Assembly (NCBI GenBank): GCA_023213395.1
Contig: CM041465.1
Span: 39,873,741 to 39,937,740 of the forward strand
Length of the DNA: 64,000 nt
Origin: Cycas panzhihuaensis
Lineage: Eukaryota > Cycadophyta
Direction: 5' to 3'
Shown here: positions 11,253 through 23,017 of the stretch, in pieces
Layout of the letters: every line of letters begins with the position of its first letter
Numbering within the stretch: the stretch's first letter is position 1
Position numbers and translations under genes: made by a program
The notes under the pieces: generated by a model
Told to the model about the DNA's origin: nothing
Database searches by the model: none
The model's input: only the letters and a program-made list of their open reading frames with translations

Positions 11253-13495
11253 TTGCCTTTTTATAATTGCTCTAATGTGGTTTCTACTATATAACTAGGT
11301 ATAAATATTTTTACATAATAGAAAAAGAGTTTTGACTTGCATCAAATTAATGATTAATGGCTTGCATCTTTTAAAAATATATATAATAAATTGAGTATAG
11401 TTATAAATAAATTATCATAAATTTTAGTGTAAAATTACTTTTTAGTTTTTTGTATGATAATCCATATCTAATTACATAATATTTGAACTAAACCTTCAAG
11501 AAATCACCACAATCACTATATAGTGCCTTTATTCCTTTCATTTATAATATTAAAGTATCATTAAGAATTTCCTTAATTATGGTAAAGAAAGTTATGATTT
11601 CTTAGGAATTAATCTTACCCTAGTATGTTTCTCCATTGACAAAATGTTATAGCTATTTGTTACAATTGGCCTTAATCTATTTCATCATAAAATAACAAGT
11701 TTTAGTCCACAGTAATAACACTAAATATTTCTTGTTAAATTACCTTACGTAGCTACAAATGTTACTTTCCCACTGAGTATTAAATTTCATATTTAGATAT
11801 TTCTTTAAGCACCATCTCAATCTTTTTGGTATAATGACAATATTCTAATTGTGTTATTATCACCAATAAATTTGAAGCATGTACTTTTGTTATGCTTAAC
11901 ATGAATCAAAGGGATCATTAAGAGTAGTAACATTCAATGTTTATTAGTTCATTTCAATTATACTTACTAGACTTATCGATTGACTTAATTCATTATTATT
12001 ACATGATCACTAATTAAAAATCATATGCAATTGACCTTAAACAACTATATATGTTATGCATAAATTTTCCTTCACCACTCTCCTTTTTTAATCCATTGAC
12101 CAAATACTATAACTTAAAGTAATGGCAACCTAATATAATATGATAAACCCTCCCAAAATTCCCATTGCTATTTGTCTTGATTGACTACATTATCTATAAC
12201 ACATAAAGTTAGTTTGATAATTATAATTAACTATTTTATCAACTATAATAATTAATTATAACTTGATTATTAATTACATTGTGTTATATGTTGAATCCCC
12301 TTTAGCTCATGTTGAAGATCAATTTTAATATAAGTTTTGACTACCTACTTTTCTAACAAAATTAAGAATTGATAAAAAATTTCTTATAAAATAATTTTCT
12401 CAAGTGAATGTTTATACTTAATACATTTGGTTGTATCCTCTAAATTCCTCATAGTATTAGGCCATTTACAAACTAAGCACATAGCAAACCTATCCAAGGC
12501 ATACTATTTCTTTTCCTTTCCATTGAATTTCCCTTTAATTGTCTCATTGTATTTTAATGATTTCACAAGATACACTATTAAGTCTCATTAATCACATAAT
12601 CTTGAATTATTTATATACACACCTAATATACAAAAAAAAATCTCCAATGGAAGATTCATGAGTCATTGAACTATTAAAAACATGAACCTTTCCTCCTGTA
12701 ATGATTTTATTCATCTAAAATGGCCTTTGTGTTGCTTTAATTATATCCTTTTATTGATGTGGTTTTTAATGCTTTTATATCATTATTGTAAGAATAAAAA
12801 TATAACATGAATTCTCATTTACTTTTCATGTTATAAAATGAATTGATTATTGAGGAATATGTTTCTCTATGTTTAATATAATTTCTCTAACTTTGATTAT
12901 TCATAACGCTATTATTTTTCATGGAAAAAATATATGAGTATGGAAACTTTGCTAACTCCAACATTTGATATTCTAGGCATACTTGGGACAATAATCACCA
13001 ATATGGAGGGCATTCCAATCATTAGTTCATTAGATAATGAAAGCGCAATGCAGGTATTTCAAATGTGTTTTAATTGTAAAACATCTTTCTCAAGTATTAT
13101 ATTGGTTTTAATAGGTCTTTAATATTCAGTAGTTATTAGAATATGGGCCAAATCATGATTATATGTATATTGTACACACCATTCTTTTCATCCCTGAATA
13201 ATTCTCATGTTCTTATTTAATCATAAGTCCCACTTTAAATTGATATGTGTTGGTCTATCTATCTTACTTTCTAAGATCATTAGTGATAGGGGTGAAATAT
13301 ATTATGAGATAGAGAGATTAGAGGAAAATTAGTTTGACTATTCTTCTCTTTATGATTTAGTTGCTTGCTATTCCAAAGAGATAGTGTTCCATGTTGGTAT
13401 AAATGAATATGTTATTTTGTATGCCACTTTGATATGTTGAATTAAGTATTTTATTTTATTGTTATTATCATTCATAACTTGGGTATCGATAATAA
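11253..13495. other. Unassigned AT-rich region
   Basis: About 2.2 kb. I recognise no domain, LTR pair or RNA gene. The longest plus frame (12934-13122, 62 codons) has no familiar motif and is probably chance. The right edge is where gypsy C RT homology starts. Confidence 0.35.
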
Positions 13496-14190
13496 TACAA
13501 AGGCATCTTATAATATATCCAATATATCCTGGATTCGAGGCTAATGGTACCTTGATTTTAGGTCCAACTTGCCAAAATACCTTGTCGACTATAGCTAGTC
13601 CAACAAGTCATCTATCTGTGGTAGGGGATATCAATTCTTTATCGTAATCTTGTTTAATGCCTGACAGTTAATACAAATTCTCCAACCTCCATCTTTCTTT
13701 GGCATCAAAATAATCGGTGAACTACAAGGGGAACAACATGGCTTGATCTCTCCTTGCTCTAAGAGTTCTTGAATCTACTTCTTAATCTTTTCATTCTCCA
13801 AAATAAAGCTCTAATAGAGATTAAGATTAGGTAAAGATGAATTAGCAACCAACTTGATTTCATGCTCAACTTCCCTCTTAGGGGGTAGCCCTTTTAGCTC
13901 CTGGAATATGTCATTATACCTATTCTTTAAGTCTTTAATCTCTTACAATTATTTCCTATCCAGTGCCTGCATTGAGGACTCTACTTGCTCCTTTTCTTCT
14001 ATCTTTTGCTTCACCATTAGTAGCACAAATTTTCCACAAGTATTAATCAATCTCTTTTCTTATTAGGAGGATATGAGGGAGATCGTCTTTTAAGGATTTG
14101 ATATATTAATTAGATATGTTGTACCATCCTTGATAAGTCAAATCTTTCTTAGCCTCTTGTGATGAACTCCATATCTATTATAGAGATATA
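13496..14190 (-). pseudogene. Gypsy C reverse transcriptase N-terminal part (broken)
   Basis: Minus-strand translation near 13600-13800 gives the canonical gypsy RT opening: IQELLEQGEIKPCCSP, then PIILMPKKDGGWRICI, ALNKITIKN and YPLPQIDDLLDQL, followed by KLDLKSRYH. Upstream (13800-14190) lies the linker with RYNDIFQELKGLPPKREVEH. The frame is lost left of about 13520, before the YxDD motif. Several TAG stops stand where Gln is expected. Confidence 0.8.
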
Positions 14191-14197
14191 GACTACC

Positions 14198-14557
14198 TAT
14201 TAGCATGGCAATTAATTATTAAGCCACTTAATTAATGTTAATGTGGTTTAATTATGTAAAAGGGTGCGAGCCAAAAGGTGCGATTTATTCAGAGGGTCAC
14301 AGCCCTAATCGGGTGATACATCTTGGAGAGTATAAAAGCCTTGTGACCTTGTATATTCATCATCCAAGTATTCATTGTGTAATATCAAGTGATCCATCAA
14401 GGATCCCCTTTGTGGTGGGTTTTTTCCTGAAAGGGTTTCTCACGTAAATACATGTGTACTGTGCATTTATTTTCTGTGTTTTCTATTTGTTGCTTGCTGT
14501 GTATGGTTAAAGATCCTGCATATGGAAACATTTGTGTATGATTTCATGTTCCCTGAC
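14198..14557 (+). repeat. Copia D 5' LTR
   Basis: It begins TATTAGCATG, where the other LTR has TGTTAGCATG, so the terminal TG has decayed. The right edge is placed just before the primer site. TATAAAAG lies at 14331-14338. Confidence 0.85.
14331..14338 (+). promoter_or_regulatory. TATA box of copia D 5' LTR
   Basis: TATAAAAG within GAGAGTATAAAAGCC, conserved in the 3' LTR at 20353-20360. It is the likely core promoter for the element's genomic RNA. Confidence 0.7.
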
Positions 14558-14558
14558 T

Positions 14559-14570
14559 TGGTATCAGAGC
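14559..14570 (+). other. Copia D primer binding site
   Basis: TGGTATCAGAGC, a perfect match to the plant initiator-Met tRNA complement, immediately after the 5' LTR. Confidence 0.92.
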
Positions 14571-16172
14571 AGTAGGGTCTTTCATAACTAAAGCTTAACG
14601 GTGAGTGGGGCAGTGGAATCATTGGTTGCCAGGTAATGCCGTCTAACCCAAGCCAAGTCTTGAGGGTCCATCAACCCCAGCATCATGCAGAAGAAGGCAT
14701 AGAAAAATCAATGGTTGTTGGAGCAGTGGAGATCACTATTCAATAGAGTGTAAGGGTTATTGGAGTCTGTATTCAGGCATGAAGACCACGTTGGTGGTTG
14801 GAGTTAGCCCATTTGGGGTTATCCAAAGACGATTGATTATTTATTGAGGTGATTCAAGTATGTAGAACACAGACTGATGGTGATTCAGTGACATTAAGGA
14901 CAACCCTCTTTCCATACAAGTAAGTCTGGGGTATTACCACTTAAAGCACTATAAAACTCAATAAAAACAAAGCTTCTTTTGGTGTTGCCTTTGTTAGTCT
15001 ATATAAGGAAGAGATTGGAGTCTTTTTGGATAGTTTTCAGTCCTCTATACTGAGATTAAGAGAAGTACACAACAGTATAAGGTGTCTTTCACTAAAATTT
15101 TTGAGTTGTAGCATCTTTATCTGTGGGTATATGACCCCATATCTACACTGGAAACACACTTTTGAGACGACATCTTGGTGTTATTAAGTTGTTGGGCTGT
15201 TTGTCTAACTTGCTAAGGTATGCATACATTAAATAAAGGTTGTACAATCATTTTAAGGCTATTTTTAGTGCCTTGGATAATGGCCGAGTGTGTTTTGATG
15301 TGATTGGAGAGTGGTTGGGTGGATTTAAGACTAGTTGGGCGCTCTTTGTGACTGTCTAGGACTGGTTGAGTTATTTTCTTGGCATCCAAGCATCTTTAAA
15401 AGCTAGCTGGGTCATTTTCAAGGGGGTTGTTTGCCTGTTAAGGTCTGATTTGGTGCTGATCCAAGGAGGCTGGGTGCATTTCCTCTTGGTTGGGTGCTTT
15501 GTATGCTGGTTTGTTGATAACTGTGGCTATTTAGAGGCTACCCAAGTACTCAGTAGACATGCCTTAGCTGTGTTGAAGCCCTACTAGCGATACAGATGAT
15601 ATAGACCACTTGGTGACAGTGCATAGAGCAGTAGGGAGTGTTGAACAGCCACGTCCCTCTCCTCAAGTAGTGTGACTTTTGGAGGATACTTAAGCATGTG
15701 ACTTAAGTTAAAAAGGCACGAGTTCTTTGAAAAGTCGTCACTTTTGGAATATGCCTTTTGGCATATTCTAATCTCAATTCAACTTTATAAAAGCTCTTTG
15801 AACCATCGATGCATGTTAATAGTGAGAGATACTTGATGTGTCCTTGAGCTGTTTTGAGTGCAAATCAAGGAGTTTTTTTGTGATTTTTTGACTTGGAGAC
15901 CATGCACCAACATCATATGGAGGCATCTTTATTCTGAAGCAAATGTTTTAGCCATTTTGAAGTGTTGGTTGTGATATTTAATGGCTATTTAAGGTCATTT
16001 GTTGATGGATAAGAGGAGAAAAATAGTCGATGGCTCACTTAACATGGGTATAATCCATGTTGGGTCCCTTTGGAAGCATGCTCGTAGGGCAGAGGAGGTC
16101 ACAAGGGTGTGTTTTCATCCTTAATAGGTTCATTTGGTGTCGTGTGCTTCACATTATAGCCTGTCGTTTAAG
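14571..16172 (+). other. Copia D long leader
   Basis: 1.6 kb between primer site and gag with no convincing gene. The segment at about 15300-15520 repeats GGTTGGGTG-like words every 30-60 bases (for example near 15312 and 15498). A 73-codon frame at 15366-15587 is built from these words and has no known motif. Confidence 0.55.
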
Positions 16173-16940
16173 ATGGAGAAGCTTATGCGTGAAGTTATCT
16201 TTAATGGTAATAATTTTAGCGAATGGAAGGCTAATATAGACCTTATTTTGATGGTGAACCAACTCTGGGGAATCACCAAGGTGAAGCTTATTTCAGTCCC
16301 ACTTGACCATAAGGAGCATATCAAACTTGAAGAGAAGCAATATATGGTCATTGGATTACTGAAACTCTCACTGGCGCTAGACCAGAGGGCTCTAGTTCAT
16401 AATCTGGATGACTCAAATGAGATTAGGATGAAGTTGCGTGATACTTTTGAGAAGAAGAAGATGAACAGGCATCTTGCTCTGATGTTGGAACTACTCAATT
16501 CAAAAGTTGAAGATGAGAACAATATCAGCTCCTACCTAAATAAAATAACCAATTTGAAGAACAAGCTAGAAGAGTTAAATCAGAACTTTGTCGATGATGC
16601 GCTCTTGTTTGTAATAATCATGTCGAAACTGCCAGCTGTGTTCATCACATTCTAGACCATTTATGATAGAGACGAAGTGATGGAGGCAAAAACTTTTGAT
16701 GGGTTCAAAAACTTAATTCTAGTATAGGATGCCAAGCTTAAACATCATGGTTTGCTTGGAGGTTCTGGTTCAAGTCATGCCTAAGCCATGAAATCTCAGA
16801 GGAAGGAGGCCCCTAAGGAGGAGAAGACCACATAACGGTCTGGAGAAAGCTCTCAAGATAAGAAGAAGTTTAATGGAAAGTACAATTACTGCAAGAAGGA
16901 TGGTCACCACGAGAAGAACTGTTGGTTTAAACATCGTGAT
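16173..16940 (+). pseudogene. Copia D gag
   Basis: The ATG at 16173 is chosen because the product begins MEKLMREVIFNGNNFSEW, the usual copia Gag opening. The frame is open to 16655, where TAG stands in a Gln position; reading continues through further TAG and TAA codons to a zinc knuckle at 16881-16922. There the spacing CX2CX4HX4C is kept but the first Cys is Tyr (YNYCKKDGHHEKNC). About 160 intact residues of the capsid-like domain remain, including the leucine-rich SYLNKITNLKNKLEEL stretch. Confidence 0.82.
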
Positions 16941-17029
16941 AAACGCAAAGGTAACCAGGATGATAAAAGAAAGAGTGTTGCTACTCATTGCATCCAAGCA
17001 CAGACCTTGTCAGTTGAAACAAATTAGAG

Positions 17030-20000
17030 AGACTATTGGGTACTCAATTCTAGAGCACAGAAGCACATCTCTTACTAGAGGCAGAACTTTAATACGTTGA
17101 AAGAAAATCAAAGTGGTGCTGAGATCGTTCTTGGAGATGATCGTGTATTGCCAGTTGATGGTATCGGTGAAGTTTCCCTTATAGGAGGCAAGTTTTCCAA
17201 GGTATATTATGTACCCAAGATGCAGTTAAACTTTCTGTTTGCTCGAGAGATCTGCAAACAAGGTATGAAATTGGAGCTCTATGATGATAAATGCCTAATA
17301 AAGGACCCAAAATAGAACTTTGTTGTTGTAGCTACCGAGAAAGTTAGGGACAACTTCTGGGTGTTTAAAAAGTTTCAATCTTATAAGAAGTCTTATGCCT
17401 TTGTTGCTAGTGCAGATGACGAAAGTAAACTATGGAATAATAATCTTGGGCATCTTAATTACAAGAGTATTGCACTTCTAAGGAGGTTGAAGATGGTGGA
17501 AGGACTACCGTTGGTTTCCTGCTCGGATGGTATATGCGAAGGATGCATGTATGGCAAGCATCATCATTATCCTTTTGCTTGGGATAACGCCTGGAGAGCC
17601 AAGGAGAAGCTGGAGCTTGTGTACTCAAACATTATGGGACCACTCCCAAACCCTTCGATATCAGGAGCCTAATATATACTTGTGTTTGTGGATGATTACA
17701 CCAGGAAAGCCTGGGTTTATTTTCTTAAGAACAAGTTAGATGTATTTAATCGCTTTTGTGATTAGAAAGAGATGGTTGAAAATAAAAATTTTATGAAGTA
17801 ATAATGGTAAGGAATACGACAATCACGCATTTAATTAATTCTGTTGCAACCATGGTATAAAGCGGGAGTTTACAGTCCTATATATCCCACAATAGAATGG
17901 AGTTGCTAAAAGAAAGAACTGTGCCATGATGGAGATGGTGAGGTGTATGGTGCATGCTAAAAACCTGCCACCGAAGTTTTAGGCAGAAGCTGTGGCGACT
18001 ATTGTTTATATTTTAAATCGGGTACTTACTCAGGTAGTTCACAGCATGACCCTCGAAGATAAATGGATCAGTCATAAGCCTACTATTAGCCATTTGAGAA
18101 TGTTTGGGTGTATAGCGTATGCCCACATCCCTAATGATACCAACAAGAAGCTAGATCAAAAGAGTCTGAAGTGCATATTCATGGGGTATTGCACGAAGAA
18201 CAAAGCCTACAGACTATGGGATCCATAGGGGGAGAAGATTGTAGTTAGTCGGGATGTTAAATTTGATGAGTCATCGACATATCATGCTAAAAGAGCATCA
18301 AGGGAACCTTTTTATCCTCCCCTTCTCCCATTCCCAGATTCTTCAAGTGAAGAGGACAATGAGTCAGTTACTGTAGCACCTGAGGAAGAAGGACCAAGTG
18401 GGATGAGTAATAGTGAGGAGTCCCCATGACAAGAAGTACTTCCAGCAATGGGTCCTTCTATACCTTTATAGGCAAGGAAAACTCTTGAAGATTTTGATGT
18501 GGCGATGCAAACCCTAACCGATGATAGACGAACCATAAGTCAGCATGCCAGTCGAACTCTGCTGGTAGACACTAATGACTCCAGTGACCCTAATTCATTT
18601 ACTGAAGTGAAAGGAGATCTAAGATGGAGAGCTACAATAGAGGAAGAATATGGTTCTCTAATGAAGAATGATACATGGGATTTGGTTCCACTACCTCCAC
18701 CGAAGAATCTTGTTGGATGCAAGTGGGTCTATAAAACAAAGTTTTGCTCTAACGGAGAGGTGGATAAGTACAAGGCTAGACTCGTTACATAGGGATTCAA
18801 GCAAAAAGAAGGAATTGACTACAAGGAGACATTTTCACCAATCTCCAGAATGACAACGGTCTGCTTACTTATTTCCTTAGCAACTGCATTAGATTGGGAG
18901 TTACACCAGATGGACATTAAGTTTGCATTCCTTAATAGGGATCTAAAGGAGGAGATATACATGTCACAGCCTCTGGAATTCATTAAGGATGGCCAAGAGC
19001 ATCTTGTTTGCCATTTGAAAAAGTTAATCTATGGCCTAAAACAAGCACCTCCTGCTTGGTATGAGAAGATGGATGCCAAGTTGAAAGCTGAAGGTTTTGA
19101 AATTTTAGAACTCGACTCGAATTTGTATGTGAAAATAAGAGGGACTTCCGTAGTTGCTTGCATGGTGTATGTGGATGATCTAATCATCAGTGGTACTTTT
19201 GGCAAGGCTATAGCTGAAGTTAAATCCAATTTAGGAGTTTTATTTAACATGACAGATCTTGGGAAACTTCATTATTTCTTGGGTATTCAGATCAGGCAGA
19301 TGGAAGATAGGATTGTGTTGTTGCAATCGCACTATGTGAAGAACTTACTGGAAAGATTTAGGATGCAGCACTATAAACCTATTGCAACACCATATGTAAA
19401 AGGTGTAAGATTGCAGAAGGATATACCCAACCTTTTATAGATGGCACAAAATATTGCCAGTTGGTAGAGAGTCTCATTTATTTGATTCGTATCATGCCAG
19501 ATATCGCATATGCTATTGGATTGATTTTTCACTACATGCAGAATCCTCAGGAGCCTCATTTGGTGGCAGCAAAGCAGATTCTGAAATATTTAAACGGGAC
19601 AATCAATCTTGGTCTTGAATACCGCAGAGATGAAAAGATCAGGTTGCATGGTTACACGGATACTGATTGGGGAGGAGATTCTGATGATTGAAAGTCCACT
19701 ACTGGATATCTGTTTAGTATTGGCAATGGATTTATTTCGTGGCAGTCAAAGAAGTAGCAGATAGTGGCGCTATCTTCTACAGAAGTAAAATATTAAGGAC
19801 TCAGTGCTGGTGTGAAAGAAGTAGTATGGTTGCAAGGTCTCTTGGAATTTCTTGACATTTCCAATGGACATTTGATTCTCTTTATTGATAATCAAAGTAC
19901 CATTCGTTTGTCAAAGAATCCAGAGTTTTATATGCGTACAAAGCATATTGAGATTTAGCACCATTACATTCATGAGTAGATCAAGTCAGGGAAGCTATAG

Positions 20001-20110
20001 GTTGACCATTGTCTCAACGAATTATAGCTTATGGATGTGTTCACTAAGCCACTTACTGAAGATCAATTCACGAAGATGCGTACTGGCCTTGGACTCACCA
20101 ATGTTATCCT
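17030..20110 (+). pseudogene. Copia D pol: protease, integrase, RT, RNase H
   Basis: Protease near 17036-17060 reads WVLNSRAQKH, so the DSG triad is N-S-R and dead. Pre-integrase zinc region 17430-17570 has GHLNYKSI and CEGCMYGK. Integrase: FVDDYTRKAW near 17683 keeps one Asp, SNNGKEYD near 17800 has Asn for Asp, and NGVAKRKN near 17900 has Lys for Glu. RT spans about 18600-19440 with FKQKEGIDYKETF, QMDIKFAFLN, YGLKQAPPAWY and an intact YVDDLIISG. RNase H follows at about 19590-20060 with TDTDWGGD, SSTEVKY and RTKHIE. Most breaks are single TAG or TGA codons, so the protein is readable almost end to end. Confidence 0.88.
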
Positions 20111-20219
20111 TGAGGGGGGATGTATCGACAAGGATAAAGAAGCTGTAGGATAGTCCCAGCCTTCATGATAACTCAACTGCTACGCATTGCAAGTTTTTCA
20201 CATTCATATTAAGGGGGGA

Positions 20220-20580
20220 TGTTAGCATGATAGTTAATTATTAATCCACTTAATTAATGTTAATGTGGTTTAATTATGTGAAAGGGTATGAGCTAAAAGG
20301 TATGATTTATTCGGAGGGTCACAACCCTACTCAGATGACACCTATTTGAGAGTATAAAAGCCTTGAGGCCTTGTATATTCATCATCTAAGTCTTCATTGT
20401 ATAATATCAAGTGATCCATCAAGGATCCTCTTTGTGGTGGGTTTTTTCTTGAAAGGGTTTCCTACATAAATATGTGTGTACTGTGCATCTATTTTCTGTG
20501 TTTTCTATTTGTTGCTTGTTATGTATGGTTAAAGATCCTGCGTATGGGAACATTTGTGTATGATTTCATATTCCTGAACT
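20220..20580 (+). repeat. Copia D 3' LTR
   Basis: It begins TGTTAGCATG directly after the purine tract AAGGGGGGA (20211-20219) and aligns to 14198-14557 throughout. TATAAAAG lies at 20353-20360. The right edge is set by the CTATC flank and is good to about two bases. Confidence 0.87.
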
Positions 20581-21960
20581 CTATCAAATACAACTTGATA
20601 AACATCCAGGGGAACCACTTCGTGTTTAACCTCATCAATGAATCTTTTTTAAATTACAAACTTAAATTTGCATTGGTGAGTAACCTGTAGTTTTGTATCC
20701 TTTTACATCCATCTAAGAGGATATTGTTTTGGATGTACATACATCTTTAATCCTAGCTTCTTCACTAATGCCTCTGAGATTAAATTTTTTTGGCTTCCTC
20801 TATTCAAGATGGTATTAACCATCCTTTGTTTCAACTAGATTCTCACCATGAAGAGCTCCTCTCTAATCTCTAGATTAACTTGTTGATGGTTGTTTTTAGG
20901 TTCAGCATTGGCCATGAGTATTAACTTATTATTAGCTCCTTCAATGCTGCAAATGTCTTCTTCTCTTATGGTATTGGGTTAAAATTTGCCTTCAACTTTG
21001 GATTTACCTTTTCCTTTGTTCTTGGGCCACTTCTCTAGATGTAAATACCAACACTCTTTAATGTTATGTCTTGCTTGCTTGTAATGTGTGCAACAGACTT
21101 TGATTTGAGTGGTATTAGCTTATTTTTTCTTGCTAAAACCCCTAATTGGTTATTATCCTAGTTTCCTGAAAACTTTTTTTCTTGAGAAGGTTTGTCACTA
21201 TCTTCTTAAGATACAAACCTTTTCCTCTCTACATAAATCTTCTTATTTCTCTTATTAATAACAATCACTTTCTTGTTGGCCTCATCAAGGGTTTTCACTC
21301 TGAATAGTTGGAGTTCCTATTGAATATATTGGTGTAGACCTCTAATATATTTCAATAGTATATCTTTGCCATTTAATGAAATACCCAACACAATATCTTG
21401 CTTTTAAAATTCTATTATATAATCTTGGACATTTTGGTCCCTTTCTTGTTTATAATATTGCCATTTAATCCATTGTTGTTTTTCATGCCCAATCGGATAA
21501 AATTACTTCTTGATAAGGGCTTTAAATTACTGCCATGTTATCTTAGCCATATCATGGGATTTTATATATGCATTCCATTAGACCAATACATGCTTAGAGG
21601 GTTTCAGCCTAGCAAAAGTGATCCTCTACTAGTTATTATACCCCTAAATTGAGAAATATATCTCTAATTGGTCTAGCTAATTATCTAGTTTCTTAGCATC
21701 TAGAGTTCCATCATAGATAGGCAATTCTAGTTTTGTCTTAACCTTGAATGGATGTGATGTTATGGGCTTCTCTAAAGATGGGATTTCAGCTCTTTCCTCC
21801 TCATCTTGTTGGTTATCTATAGGTCCTTCCTGGGTACCTCCACTTGTCTCCTCTTTTATTAGTTCATCTTCTTCTTTCTTCTTGCCTCTAGCTATGGAAG
21901 AGGATGCATCCTACTGGGATATAAGTTATGCCATAAGTTGAGTCAATGTTTCAAGATTTT
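20581..21960 (-). pseudogene. Gypsy C gag and protease (broken)
   Basis: Minus-strand translation of 21080-21830 gives a plant gypsy Gag: KTKLELPIYDGTLDAKKLDN, WNAYIKSHDMAKITWQ, FYPIGHEKQQWIKW and QERDQNVQDYI. A zinc knuckle near 21045-21105 reads CTHYKQARHNIKEC, with Tyr for the second Cys. Left of this, 20581-21000 corresponds to the protease and its linker but is too decayed to locate the DSG triad. The frame is interrupted by many TAG and TAA codons. Confidence 0.72.
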
Positions 21961-22157
21961 ACTCCATCCTTAAAAATCTTTTCTCTATTTCTTATTTTAG
22001 ATCTGCCATCTTCCTTTATTATCTATGATCCCTTTCAAGAGGTTCCATTAAGGGTTCTCCAGTCACTTGATATTGAAATCTAATTTTCATAAAATCTTTT
22101 AACATAGTAACATGGTAAGTTTTCTTATCCCTAAACTCCCAAGGGTTAGGAACCACA

Positions 22158-22168
22158 CTCTGATACCA
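22158..22168 (-). other. Gypsy C primer binding site
   Basis: CTCTGATACCA on the plus strand, the reverse complement of TGGTATCAGAG. It lies upstream of the gag in the minus sense and marks the inner edge of the 5' LTR. Confidence 0.75.
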
Positions 22169-22175
22169 AAAATAT

Positions 22176-22735
22176 TGATTTGAATTGAATGGAAAAGTAT
22201 CAACTTAATCTAATTGAAACAACTTAGATTCAATATTTATAATGTATGTGTACTACATTAGATAATATTCTTATAAATATATGTTTATTTTGTTCTCTAT
22301 TGAGCATTTACTAGACTATTACAATAATTTAGAATAAATAGAAGAGATCTGGTCTCTTTCTTGGCTATCACATCCTCTTTAGAATGTTTTCCAATGAACT
22401 TTATGTGGGGATTCAACCCTCTGTTTAGTTGCAACTCATTTTTGGGATGTTTTCTAACTTGGGCATCTCTTTGGGAGTGCTATTATTGTCTTTTTTGCTT
22501 CCCCCTAGTTGCACCTGAAATGTTTGGGTCTCCTTCTTACCTCGAGAATAGATCTAGGCCATTTTTTTCATGCTCCTACCTGTCCGTTTAACTTACCTCT
22601 ATTTCATCCTATTTTTTTGCCTCTTTTATATTTTAATTTTCCTTTATTTATAACTAATGAAAAATTAGTTAACAAAATTATTTCTATCTCTCATTAGATA
22701 GTTAACAAGTGTATGACTATGCTAGGTAATTTTTG
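22176..22735 (-). repeat. Probable gypsy C 5' LTR
   Basis: The region outside the primer site begins TGATTTGAAT on the plus strand about seven bases after it. No second LTR copy lies in the window, so the right edge is a guess placed before the minisatellite. Confidence 0.4.
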
Positions 22736-22740
22736 TGATC

Positions 22741-23005
22741 ATCATATCACTTTTTCTTACCATCGGTCACAGTGTGGTCGCACTTAGTTGCACCTATTGG
22801 TCACACTTGGTCATACCTATTCGTAACCTAGTCATACCTAGTTGTAACCTAAGCATACTTAGTTGTAGTCTAGTCACACCTAGTCATACCTAGTTGCACC
22901 TGCTCGTTGTCTAGTTGCACCTAATCATAGTTTGGTCATACCTAGTTGTACCTACTTGTAGTCTAGTAGCACTTGATCACAGTCTAGTCACACCTAGTCA
23001 TACCA
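22741..23005. repeat. Degenerate GTCACACC/TAGTCATACC minisatellite, left part
   Basis: Short words such as AGTCACACCTAGTCATACC, TAGTTGCACCT and TAGTTGTAGTC recur every 10-25 bases in an imperfect array. Related words return at about 24690-24840, so the array appears to be split by the copia fragment E. Confidence 0.7.
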
Positions 23006-23017
23006 TTTTTTTTTTTT

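Larger units (their letters stand above)
14198..20580 (+). mobile_element. Complete Ty1/copia element D inserted in gypsy C
   Basis: About 6.4 kb. Two LTRs of about 360 bp (14198-14557 and 20220-20580), PBS 14559-14570, long leader, gag, protease, integrase, RT, RNase H, purine tract AAGGGGGGA at 20211-20219. The flanks are CTACC (14193-14197) and CTATC (20581-20585), one mismatch, consistent with an ageing 5-bp TSD. Gypsy C minus-strand coding continues on both sides, which shows the insertion order. Of all copia copies here, D has the best preserved RT. Confidence 0.9.
13496..22735 (-). mobile_element. Ty3/gypsy element C, 5' part, split by copia D
   Basis: Minus-strand gypsy pieces lie on both sides of copia D: gag and protease at 20581-21960, RT at 13496-14190. 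A primer site at 22158-22168 is followed by a probable 5' LTR. The iMet-type primer site suggests a chromovirus-like lineage, but no chromodomain can be checked because integrase and the 3' LTR are absent left of 13496. Decay is heavy. The whole 14198-20580 interval is a later insertion and not part of C. Confidence 0.75.

Noticed and set aside
12934-13122. 62-codon plus frame in the unassigned AT-rich region
   Set aside because: Short, no motif and no relative in the window.
22741-23005. CRISPR-like array
   Set aside because: Units are irregular, with no constant spacer length, and the context is plant transposons; it is a degenerate minisatellite.
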